DNA from: Liriodendron chinense
Lineage: Eukaryota > Streptophyta > Magnoliopsida > Magnoliales > Magnoliaceae
Reading direction: 5' to 3'
NCBI GenBank assembly: GCA_003013855.2
Contig: PVNU02000949.1
Span: 620,001 to 684,000, forward strand
DNA: 64,000 nucleotides
Numbering within the stretch: the first letter of the stretch is position 1; each line of letters begins with the position of its first letter. Of this stretch, positions 36,684 to 48,059 are shown piece after piece. A program made the position numbers and the translations under genes. Below the pieces are notes generated by a model. It saw nothing but the letters and a program-made list of their open reading frames with translations. It was not told where the DNA came from and ran no database searches.

Positions 36684-39600
36684 ACGGCATGGAGGCTAGG
36701 GTTAGGAGAAGGATTTGGAGGTGCGTAGTAGAAATATGGAGAGGGATGTGCACGCGAGGTCTTGTGTAACAACTTCTTGAGGTGGGTTTCTCAAATCTCA
36801 ATATTCAGATGATCTTTGATCAATTCTAATCTGTTCATCTTATTAAGCTCGAAGAGTAGAGTCAGAATACGTAAATTTCTTGATGATCCACATTTTAGAT
36901 TGGCCGATTCTTGAAAATGGCCTAACGGGTGCTAAAATGGGCTAGATCTCAATTAACGGTCTACGCTTGATAATCAGGGTCCAAATTTTGAGAAAATATA
37001 TAGTCATGATAGGCAAACAATTGTACAAAGTTTAGTGGTTGATTGATGATGATAAATGCCTAGATCTGAAATTTCAACTTTTGGCGGCAAAGGAAGGTGC
37101 TGGCTTTGTGGTTCAACGGTGTAGGATTATAGATCGGGGTCCAAATTTTGTGTAAACTCGTAGTCATATGAGTATAATAAGTGGTCCAAATTTGAGAAGC
37201 GATTGATGGTGAGAAGTGGGTAAATTGAAAGGTTCAGATTTAAAAAGAGTTGGTAACTCATTAATTTCTAAAACGGGATAACTTCGCGCATAAGAAAGAT
37301 GCTTATCAAGGTGGGGTACTCAAATCACACTATTGTTCCATGATAAAGACGATCCAAGTCACTCATATGAAGATAAATATTCAACTACGACTAACCATCT
37401 ACTTTCCTCACTCGATGGACATGAAAATCAAGGGTTAAGGGGCTGATTTGACAATCGGACCACTTCTACTATGATTTAAGGGCTGAAATTTGATGTGTAT
37501 GGTTAATATTTGCCGAAAAGCTTAAATCCAAGGTTTTATGTGAAAGTGATCGTCAGAAACTATAATACTTAAAAATGACATCTTAACTCAAGTTTAACTA
37601 ATGGCATTTTCGTAATTATCTGAAAAGTGCGTGATTTTTCAAATCTGATCTTTCTACGATGTTTATGGGATCATTCTATGCAACTTTTGTAAAAGGTACC
37701 CTATCGGATCTCCTACGGATGTCCCGCTATTCGCAAATCAACGGTAAATGTACGATAATTAATAAAAAATAAATTAAAAATGAATTTTCAAAAATTTTCA
37801 AATAAATCTCGAAAATCTGGGGCGTTACAAACCACCCCCCTTAAAAACAAACTTCGTCCCCGAAGTTTCCTAAGCATCGTCGATAAAAGATTGAGGGCAA
37901 TCTCAGTTTATGACTTCTCGTCTAACTTTCTAAACTATTCCGGGTCAGACGCGATCACAATCCACCCCCCTTAAAAATAAATCCGTACTCGACATCTATT
38001 TTTACATGCTCCCCCAAATTCCTATCATGCTTCCACTGCGCACTCTGATTCCTAGATGGTTCTGAATATATTGATTGGTCTCTCAAATCATTCAATCATC
38101 TAGCACCCTAATATTTCTCAGGTTTGGGTAGGTGCTCTTATAGTCAAGGATCTAAGACGATTAGGGTTAGATAATTATCAAGGATGTCTGATCGCTAATG
38201 AAATGACTACTCAAGAGTTTAAAAGATAGATCTGGGTTTGATTAGGTTGGCATGATCGGATAGTCACTTGAATGAGTGGATAAACAAGCGGATAACAAAG
38301 TGAATGAGATATCATCGACAGTTCTTTAATAGCTGAAAGTGCGACAGAAAGGTGAAGTTAGGAATACCGTATTTTAGCTCTTTATAGAATCTAAGTGGCT
38401 AAGATTCTACGTCCTAGGGTCGTCTATACATCTATCTTATTTTAGTCATCCAAAGAAAACAATCACACACATTCCAAGTGAATGCACAAAAGTCGTCCAG
38501 TTAGAACAAGGATGCGATTTGTATTGTGTCGACATCACGGGTGAACAGTTCAAGTAGATTCGAATCTGATACTTAGATCTTCTACTCGCATTTGAGCATT
38601 GAGTTCATTAGTATCCATTCGAAATTCCGAGTGTCGACCCTCAGGATTTGAACAAGGATTCAATCTTTTACACAATATATTAGGTATGGTTCTGATCTCC
38701 CGTGCGGCCGATTTAGTCTAACATTGTGGGGACTTTCATGTATTCTCCAACAAAGAAAACATCAACAAAGATCACGTAAACTGAAATCCAATAATACAAA
38801 ACATTAAAACCTTACGAGATCTTATTTACTTTCATTGTTAGACATGGTCGAAGATCTATGTGAGGGATTGGTACATGACATTTTATGGTTACTATAATCT
38901 ACTTTAAGTAAGAAGGTTGGGCCTAAAATTCTTAGGGATGTATGAGAATATGCTAGGAAGTATTTCTAAGGGTGCCATCTCACAATAACTAAGCCTAAAC
39001 AAGGGGTTTAGAGGTTTTCAAAGCTAAGGAACTAGGATAGTGTCGAATCTGGAACACAGGACTTATAAGCGCTCTTAGAATTTTATCTCTCAAACTGAAC
39101 GTCCTTTTTACCGGAAATTTGGAGGGTAATCTAAAGGTTAGGTGAAGAATCACCCAAATTTTTCTCAGAATAAAATTCCTATGGTAAGATATGATTCTGA
39201 CCTCTAAAAGTCTGAAAAACGTAACAGTCCAGCAGTTTTCAGCGCAACATTTTCTCTACTAACAGAATTTTCACGATTTATCTAGATGTCGGATTGATCT
39301 AAAATTTTATGAAAGTGTTGGGTGATGAGTTAGAAATATGTATAAAATTTTTTAAAAATTTAGCAATTTCGAAAATATAATTCTTAGTAGTGATATTGCC
39401 TAAGGGTCAGGAAATTTGTCCTAACAAAAATAATTCAAAATAAAATAGTTATCCTTAAAATTTGAGGAAGATAAATCCCATGACTCAGCGTAACGCAATA
39501 TCAAAATATGAGAAAATGATGAGAGCTCCAAAACTTCTAGAAAAAGTGAGAATCCACTTCCAAAAAATCCTAAAATTTCATATTTTTACGTTTATCGACT

Positions 39601-41410
39601 ATCCTAATGATTTTAAGGGGCCTATGTTTGAGTCTCTAGATTCATAACATCTCATGCATCCAATGGGGATGAACCTAGGTGTTTTTGTTTCTATTTCATG
39701 GGAACCTAAGCCCTAAGGGATATTTATTATGAAAATGGTTGGGCTTCTCACCCAGAGGTCCCGATTGTGCTCTGATACCAACTGTAACGACCCGAGATTT
39801 TCGACTCTCGTGTATAACACGACGGTCGAATTCCCAAGTAAATCATGGACTAATTGATTTGTTAAATAATAAAATATAGCATTCAATCACAATGACGGAA
39901 ATAATTGTCATCTTATTCTATCAAACTTACTACGTCATCATCAATGTTTAAATAAGGGAACCAACCAATATCCATACTGAGTAATTAAGATACAAAACCA
40001 TGTCTTCTCTTGAAGACTTATTACAATTCCATAAATGTATCAACTACTCAAAAGAAATATTTAATAAATGATAGCATCAATTAAGTTTCTCTAACATCGT
40101 CATCCGCCATGTGATTGTACGAACATCGAACTCTTTTCCTTAAAAATCGGGTTCAATACCTGGATCTTCACCTGCATCATCTAAATTGTGTTTGGGATAG
40201 CGTTAAACGCTATCATAGTGGGGAATATTTCCTCCAAGACAATCAAGAATAATAATAACGGTACAGAGTAAACGCAAGCAGGATATTATCATTTAATCAA
40301 ATCAAAACAACCAACTAAAAATCTTTGTTAATGCGATGCATGGAATGCATGCTCTGGCTAAGGCACCCTGGCTAGAATCACAATCCATGAAGTGGGAGAC
40401 TCCCTGTTACGACTTCATGCTAGCCACTAGTCACCAGAGGTTCCTGGGACGCACAAGCCCATAGTTTTGCCCGACCACGTGAGAAACGGAACGCTCATAG
40501 CCCAAATCTACATGTGACAGTGTACGGGAGAAGTAGGACGCTCTAGCCTATTCTCAATTCCGTACACCCACATGGAGCCAAGTAAATGCATGACTTTAGT
40601 TTCACCTTTATTTAAGTGTTTTCGCATACAACCGATTTAAATAAAACTCAATGGTCACTATGGGGAGTCGCAAGCAACCCAGCATAGGCCGACAGCACGA
40701 GATTAGTGTCCATAGCACCAACTCCGGCTCATGAGAATTTGTATACCATTAGTGTCCACTCATTGTCCCATTTTATGATTTCATCATGTCCCAAAAAGCC
40801 AATGTTGTACATCATGACCAAATTCATTAAAATACCCATGTAATGTAAATGGATCTAATCAAGCATCATGTACATGTAAGGATCCATTGATAAACAAGCA
40901 CTTCATTCTCTCAGTTAAGTCAAGAGATATTCTTCCATCATGGACACCTCTCATGGGTTCCATCTCTCTACATCGAATAATTTTACCAACTTAGGGACAA
41001 AGAGTATACAATAATGGGATGTCCATATGATGATCTTATACACATATTTCATATCACAATATGAAAATCAATCTTACTTGTAATACATGGACTAAGAAAA
41101 TAAGGACATAGATTTAAAAAAAAATAACACAAATACACATGCTTCTTAGTAAAAAATCTAAACAATGAATCACATCATTATATAATGATATTCATTATAA
41201 ATCCTACATTAAACTTCATGTTATATGGATCAGCAATCAAAACAAAACAACTTCACATGCCACAAAAGAAAATTATGATAATCATAATATTATTAATGAA
41301 AGGCTTGAAGGAAAATCCTCACCTTAGGATGGACTTAGAAGAAGAGAATTATAGAAGATCTTAGCCGCTGGAAAAAATATGAGAAAGAACTCTCTTCTTC
41401 TTCTTCTTCT

Positions 41411-41460
<50 letters not shown>

Positions 41461-42595
41461 ACGGCATGGAGGCTAGGGTTAGGAGAAGGATTTGGAGGTG
41501 CGTAGTAGAAATATGGAGAGGGATGTGCACGCGAGGTCTTGTGTAACAACTTCTTGAGGTGGGTTTCTCAAATCTCAATATTCAGATGATCTTTGATCAA
41601 TTCTAATCTGTTCATCTTATTAAGCTCGAAGAGTAGAGTCAGAATACGTAAATTTCTTGATGATCCACATTTTAGATTGGCCGATCCTTGAAAATGGCCT
41701 AACGGGTGCTAAAATGGGCTAGATCTCAATTAACGGTCTACGCTTGATAATCAGGGTCCAAATTTTAAGAAAATATATAGTCATGATAGGCAAACAATTG
41801 TACAAAGTTTAGTGGTTGATTGATGATGAGAAATGCCTAGATCTGAAATTTCAACTTTTGGCGGCAAAGGAAGGTGCTGGCTTTGTGGTTCAACGGTGTA
41901 GGATTATAGATCGGGGTCCAAATTTTGTGTAAACTCGTAGTCATATGAGTATAATAAGTGGTCCAAATTTGAGAAGCGATTGATAGTGAGAAGTGGGTAA
42001 ATTGAAAGGTTCAGATTTAAAAAGAGTTGGTAACTCATTAATTTCTAAAACGGGATAACTTCGCGCATAAGAAAGATGCTTATCAAGGTGGGGTACTCAA
42101 ATCACACTATTGTTCCATGATAAAGACGATCCAAGTCACTCATATGAAGATAAATATTCAACTACGACTAACCATCTACTTTCCTCACTCGATGGACATG
42201 AAAATCAAGGGTTAAGGGGCTGATTTGACAATCGGACCACTTCTACTATGATTTAAGGGCTGAAATTTGATGTGTATGGTTAATATTTGCCGAAAAGCTT
42301 AAATCCAAGGTTTTATGTGAAAGTGATCGTCAGAAACTATAATACTTAAAAATGACATCTTAACTCAAGTTTAACTAATGGCATTTTCGTAATTATCTGA
42401 AAAGTGCGTGATTTTTCAAATCTGATCTTTCTACGATGTTTATGGGATCATTCTATGCAACTTTTGTAAAAGGTACCCTATCGGATCTCCTACGGATGTC
42501 CCGCTATTCGCAAATCAACGGTAAATGTACGATAATTAATAAAAAATAAATTTTCAAAAATTTTCAAATAAATCTCGAAAATCTGGGGCGTTACA
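35007..42595 (-). mobile_element. Young non-coding LTR retrotransposon with 2.8 kb LTRs (LARD-like)
   Basis: Complete structure: LTR 35007-37829, interior 37830-39782, LTR 39783-42595, target duplication GTTTA at 35002-35006 and 42596-42600. On the minus strand the primer-binding site TGGTATCAGAGC (39780-39769), complementary to initiator tRNA-Met, lies two bases from the right LTR. The purine tract AAGGGGGGTGG abuts the left LTR. Transcription therefore runs right to left. The ~1.95 kb interior has no gag, protease, reverse transcriptase or integrase frame, so movement must rely on an autonomous relative. The LTRs are almost identical: about five substitutions, one 11 bp deletion in the right copy (opposite 37764-37784) and different CT-repeat lengths. 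Confidence 0.92.
36629..36681. repeat. (CTT)n(CT)n microsatellite in the LTR, repeated at 41395-41457
   Basis: CTTCTT followed by a CT run, with different copy numbers in the two otherwise near-identical LTRs. Confidence 0.9.
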
Positions 42596-42600
42596 GTTTA

Positions 42601-43522
42601 AAAAAGTTGAAGCGTAATTTGTGCGTATGGATTCGGATTGACTCTGAAATTTTGTGGGGGACGTTTGTTGCATACACGTATACTCTTCGTCAGTTTCAAG
42701 TAGAATAGGAGCCCATAAAAAGCACTTCATAAGTCTTTTGGTTGCTTTCGGAGGTCACAGTACCAAACGACATAACTGTGAGTAGGCGTGGATATGGATC
42801 CTGGAGTCAGTTCAGCTCTTTCTCAATCTCTCTCTCTCTCTCTCTCTCTCTCTTCTTTTTTATTTTTTTATTTTTTTTTAATAATTACCAAAGCAAAAAA
42901 TGACCTGAAAAAATAGATGGATGGGGTAGATCACAGAAATTAATAAAGGTGGGCCCAGTTTACGTTTAAACTAGAAAACCAATTCAGGATGGCAATTCCA
43001 TAGTTAACTTTGTCACTTGAGGACAAATTGTGGGGTTCACTTCAATATTTATTTGTATTCCAATCAAGTCTAAACTCGCCATCCAACCCGTTGATAGTGT
43101 AACAATGACCTCAGTGAAGAGACCACAACAATATCAGCTTCATCCTAAACTATTTATTTTAATGCTTCAAAAATTACAAACTGTTCAGACTTGCTAGTGC
43201 CAAATTACAACTGATCAGATATGCCTCATTCTTTGGACCATGATCAAATAGGACATGAACTAACCGATGAACGGTGCCGATAAATGAAAAAAAATTGAAG
43301 ATGGGACCCAATATTTAAGGTTTATAGTGGAAATCCAAAATAAGATAGCATTTCGGTAATTAACAGAGTGAAGAGGGGAATAATTGATTGTCATGCGTGT
43401 ATGGGCGTCTTTGCCATCCTTCAGAAATTTTTCGAACGATCGATGGAGATATTGAGTTGTGAGAGGGGGGAAACGGGAGTTTTTGAAGGGTTTTTCCAAA
43501 GGTTTTTGGTCTGTGCTCAAAT
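42601..43522. other. Intergenic with CT microsatellite and foldback scraps
   Basis: A CT run lies at ~42825-42855. A half-module follows (AATAGATGGATGGGGTAGATC, AAAGGTGGGCCCAG at 42900-42960), and a possible partner lies at ~43200-43290. No gene. Confidence 0.4.
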
Positions 43523-43806
43523 GTGCAGGCTGAATTTCAGGCCATGTTTGACGGGCTCTCCCTATGTGTGAACTGGGGATTCCATAAAATTGTGATTGAA
43601 AGCTACTCCAAACTGTTTGTGGACATGATCAACAGGAAGCAACCCTCCTCTTGGAACTTGTGGTACTGGTGGGCCTGGCTCGACTACCTTGTTAAGAGGG
43701 TGGAGGTCTCCATTGTGTTTGCGCCGAGGAGGTTAACGGTGTAGCGGATGAATTGGCCAGGCCGAGCAACAGACCAGGATGTTTTTCTCATTGGCTTTTG
43801 CGTTAA
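43513..43806 (+). pseudogene. RNase H domain remnant with poly(A) tail
   Basis: Reads AEFQAMFDGLSLCVNWGFH, then VDMINRKQPSSWNLWYWWAW, and after a one-base frame change near 43730 NGVADELARPSNRPG, ending in a stop at 43804-43806. This is the RNase H-like domain (RVT_3) found at the end of plant LINE polyproteins and in small RNase H-like genes. The usual Asp of the ESDSK motif is Tyr here (IESYSK), so the fragment would be inactive even without the frame break. A ~26-base A run follows the stop directly, as expected of a 5'-truncated LINE or processed copy. I found no target duplication. Confidence 0.65.
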
Positions 43807-43830
43807 AAAAAAAAAAAAAAAAAAAAAAAA
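43805..43830 (+). repeat. Poly(A) tract
   Basis: Uninterrupted A run following the RNase H remnant, consistent with a retroposed 3' end. Confidence 0.8.
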
Positions 43831-43839
43831 TCTTCTCAG

Positions 43840-44967
43840 TCACTGAATTTGAATGTCCCTTAATTTGTCTTTTCAATGAGAGTATCCCATGATCAGAGTG
43901 GTCAATCCTTTGTGGGCCATTATCTGATCAACTGTTTTATTAGCCATGAGGATTGGACATTATGAATTTTTTAAGTAATATTTAGTAATCATTTTATTAG
44001 TTAGTAATCTTAATTAGAAAGTAACATTCCCTACTAGCCAATTTTACTTAGGCTTAAGCTATTCTTGTCATTTATTTCACAGGGCACTTTTTTGGTACCA
44101 AATGATGCTGATTAGCATGAAATTGGGGTTTGAAATTTGCCAAGATTTATTCGGAAAAAAGGAAAGGAAAGAAGGAGAAAAGAAAAGCTTATCAACTTAG
44201 CTTTCAAATGTGTCCAAGAGCAAGCAATTTTAACTGTATGTCTCATATACAGAAGGCTAGTATGTCTATGACAGAATTTAGGGGTGCTTTAGTCATTTTA
44301 TTATTATATCAAAATAGATGGCTAGGACTAAAATTAATGAATGGCAAGGATTATATTAGGGTTTCTTTTCCTTGATACCACTATACATAAATTATACTAT
44401 TAAAACTAACTAGACCCAACCCAGACCTTATTTCACTTTATGGATCCAGGATCTAGAGCCGATTTGAACCCAACTAGACCCAATTTTCAACCAACTCCAT
44501 GAGGTGACACTCAAACCCAACTGCTTCATAATGGTTCCAAAAGATGGGATCACATCACATTAAGATCAAATTGGTTCCACCAATGAAGCGTGAAGTCGTT
44601 TGATCCTCTAGCTTCTTCTGATCCTTGATATGCTTGCACTCAAAAATTAATTGCATTACGGTGCTTTATACGCAGACATTCGGATTTGCAAGCACTTGGA
44701 AATTGCAAATGTACATTGCCAAGTATCACTTCTAAAATCAGAATGATTATCCTTATCTCTGATTGTGGACACAGTGCAACCTATACTTGGATTCCTATAA
44801 GCTCAATTCTTACATATGGCGTAACTACAAAGCTAAAGGATAATAATAATAGAAAATATCAGTAAAATTGTGAGTTCTTTTGATTTCTGCAACCATTGCT
44901 CATTTTAGATAATATAGAGAAAATCTCATAGAAAACGAATTCGCAAAAGAGTTATAGTGTTTTGTTT
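43840..44967. other. Intergenic, dispersed repeat and F-box 3' flank
   Basis: 44400-44640 matches 33530-33720 (dispersed repeat). 44725-44960 is the downstream flank of the F-box gene and has a diverged copy at 51850-52080. 44130-44375 is an AT-rich chance ORF. Confidence 0.45.
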
Positions 44968-47845
44968 CTACAGGAACAGTAATTGTGCATGAGAAGAGGC
45001 TTTTGGGAGTTCTTCCAATTCCTGACGAAATTTCAATAATACCTCCGCTGCCATATCATGTGCTATAATAGCCATAGGCTGAATAGTCATTTTCTCTAAC
45101 ACCAATGCATTCTTCAGAAAAAATTTCACCACATTCATTTCATTTTCCCATATCTCGGGAGCACATTTATATGGTTTATGTCTCTTCAACCCAGAAGCAA
45201 TGTGGCTGTATATGTTGATAGTCTTGAGATTATGCACTAAACAAGAGAAAGGTGATTTTTGTGACTCCCAACATTTATTTTTGTTGGAAGAGTGACCACT
45301 CTTAAATATTCCTTCGTCCTGAAAAATCGAGTGCATAAACTTGTTAGAATCAGCAAAATACTTTTTTTTACACACTTCACTAAGTGGAAAAATGAAACCA
45401 AAAGAAAAAAAAAATAGGAAGGTTGTGTTTGGATGCACAAGTGAATTGAATTACAAACATTCAACTCAATTAAGGGAGTTTTTGTTTTTCAATTTCTCTA
45501 TGTAAATACATGCAAATTGATAATATTTACTGTTTACCTATGTTTGGTATGGTGGTAATTACATCCTTGCGAAACTCGTTTGAAAAGGATTGATGTGATT
45601 TCGTGGGCCCATTGTGATGTTTGTGACATATCCACATCGTCCATTCATTGTAATGGAACATACTAGGGTAGGAGCCCAAAAATGAGGCAAATCAGAAGAT
45701 CAAGTAGCCCACACCATAGGAAATGGTGGTTGTAAAAGGTTTTTAATGACATCATTCAACCTACTATTTTGCATGGTGTGGTCAACTTGAACTTTGGATC
45801 AGCCTCAATTTTGCGCTCATACCATAAAATCAGCCAGGAAATTGGATGGACGGCATGGATAACCTATATCATAGTGGGCCCACATGAAATTTGCACATTT
45901 CTGAATTTTAGTGTCCAAAAAGCAAGCCATCACCATAAGAAAGCAAGCCATCAACATAGAAAACAGTAGTGGAATTACCTTGGTAATTAATCATTACTCA
46001 TTTTTACCTTAGGGAAATGAAAACCAAACACCCCTTAAGAGAAAATAACAAATGTCAGCGACATTTCCTAATATTGATAATAAGTAAACCTCCAGCTATT
46101 GTATTTGTAATTTTAAGCCCAAAACTTCAACTTGAATGTGGAAGTAAATTTTCGACTAACTCAATAATAGATCTATTCACAGACTAATTAGCTCAATAGT
46201 TGCAGTAAAAATTTGAGATGTTTCTCAGCCGAAAAGTATTAAATAATTACAACTCGGTTGGTCGAGTTTGAGTACAACGAAAATGTTTCATAAGCACTTC
46301 TTACTTCGTTTCTCTATACCATAGTGGATTAAAGTAAAACTGAGTACTTGAAGGACAAGACAAAACGAAGGTCCAACTCTGATTCCTAATGCATAAAAAA
46401 ATAGCCACAAGAAGATCCTAGCCTTTGAATCTTTGGCCATCGTTGGTTGATTGTAGGCCTTTGGAGTTCCTTTCATATCCAAACCATTTTCTGGCTACAA
46501 ATTGAAGGGTTGGGATCTGTCCAATTTAAAACTGGGCAAATCATATAAACTGTATAATACTTCAATACATGGATCATAGTTTGGTGGTACTCACGTATCT
46601 ATAGCCTGGAAAACGCATATCCATAATGAGAGTCTCTAGTTGAGGTGACCTCCTCAGGAGACTAGCTATCCCATGAAGCCGCCATCTTCCACATCTTTTC
46701 CTTACTCCATGTCCTATCTCTAGTTTTAGATGCTTGAGCTTATAAAAATAGGTAGGAAATTTTCGTAACTCCAACATCGACGCCACCTTCTCAAAACACA
46801 AAAAGAAGAAAATAAATAAATAACAATAAAATTTGGTTTCTTGTGATCAATAATTCACAAAATAACTAGTTTTGATTTATAAGAACGAGCCCCAAATGGA
46901 TACCTTAACACATGAACTGCCTAGAGAAAGAACTTCCGTGTCATGAGTGAGATCTTTGAAAATCGGAAATGAAATGTTTTCATGGTAACTCCAGCTTTTC
47001 CGCAAACCAGAAGCCAATTCAAGATGAAGGAAGACTTCTTTAGCAGATGATGAGATTTGGAATATGCAATCAGGGCTGTGTATGGTCCCATAAACTGCTA
47101 AGGAAAGAAGGTTCATGGCATGAATTTGTAACTCAGTATTGTATAAGAAACGATGATATATCCTCAAGTGATGAAGTCGAAGGCATGAATTAGGAATACA
47201 AAGACGGCTTAGGCCGTAGCATGAATCTATGCACAAATTTTCAAGCAAAGGACATGCGGCTAGAAGTTCATGAAACGGGCCATCTTGTAATTTAATAGAG
47301 CCTAGAAATAAGTTCCTAAGGAAATTGAAACTCTTCAAACGGTGAAGCTCCAAGTCGAACCCTATCAACTTCAAAGACATCAATGACCTGTGTTCATAGA
47401 ATGAATGTGGCAGTTTGTAGTTATTCTGGAAATTTTCATAGATCAAGCAGAGATCGAGTTCTTGAACTTTCTTTTTTATTGCAAAATCAACCCATGATTC
47501 GATAGGAGACTCAGACATGCTTTTGAATCTTAGGGTGAATCGAAATTTTTGAATATTTGAGCCCTGGTGAAAAGTCAGTGATTGATTGACAAAGTCGATG
47601 TATTTCCGTAAATTTTTTTTAGAATACCGAATATTGAAGTCGAGATCAAGAGCATGAGCCTGAGCACTGAGCCACAAGGCTCTCCATCTTCTTGTTAACA
47701 TGGAAATCCTTAATGCAGATTCCAATGGTAAGAAAGATAGGATGTGGAAAAGAAGAGATTCTGGTAGATCGCTAAGATGATCTTCTTCATCTTCCTCCCT
47801 TTTCTTCATCTTCTTGTTCGGCTGTGAATTGCCGTTGATTTCCAT
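44968..47845 (-). CDS. F-box/LRR/FBD protein, three exons
   Basis: Proposed exons: 47845-46904, 46786-46595 and 45318-44968. All junctions are GT-AG and phase 0, giving 494 residues. The F-box is at about residues 22-61 (LSDLPESLLFHILSFLPLES, MLTRRWRALW); it would bind SKP1 in an SCF ubiquitin ligase. Leucine-rich segments follow (SLMSLKLIGFDLELHRLKSF, LLAACPLLENLCIDSC). Exon 2 has KLKHLKLEIGHG and LLRRSPQLETLIMDM. Exon 3 is an FBD domain (CLVHNLKTINIY, NVVKFFLKNALVLEKMTIQP, SSHAQLLFL). Intron 1 is 117 bp with a GTATCC donor. Intron 2 is ~1.28 kb with a GTGAGT donor and holds a MITE. Frame is intact throughout. The substrate cannot be inferred. The exon 2 acceptor could also be three bases upstream, adding one Lys. 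Confidence 0.85.
45470..46045. mobile_element. Nested MITEs in F-box intron 2
   Basis: Outer ends are inverted: TTAAGGGAGTTTTTGTTTTTC on the left against GAAAACCAAACACCCCTTAA on the right, TTAAGGGGTGTTTGG being a common PIF/hAT MITE end. Inside lies a ~290 bp foldback module, GTGGGCCCATTGTGATG (45605) to CATAGTGGGCCCACATG (45880). The outer element apparently received the inner one. Confidence 0.65.
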
Positions 47846-47857
47846 GGTTCAAAGCGC

Positions 47858-47898
<41 letters not shown>

Positions 47899-48001
47899 GG
47901 TTTAGAGTTAAAACCCTGACACAAGAGAGAGAGAGAGAGAGGTTTAGCGTTAAAACCCTAAATAGAAGAGAGAGAGATGTTTAGCGTTAAAACCCTAATA
48001 G

Positions 48002-48042
<41 letters not shown>
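47858..48042. repeat. GA microsatellite / GTTTAGCGTTAAAACCC repeats upstream of the F-box gene
   Basis: Three alternations of a GA run and GGTTTAGAGTTAAAACCCT-type sequence (47860-47910, 47927-47965, 47967-48000), ending in a longer GA run (48006-48040). It begins 13 bases upstream of the start codon, in the 5' leader or core promoter. Confidence 0.8.
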
Positions 48043-48059
48043 ATTTACGTTGTTTTCTA

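Noticed and set aside
37830..39782. Hidden pol genes in the interior of the young LTR element
   Set aside because: All frames are short and none shows reverse transcriptase, integrase or protease motifs on either strand.
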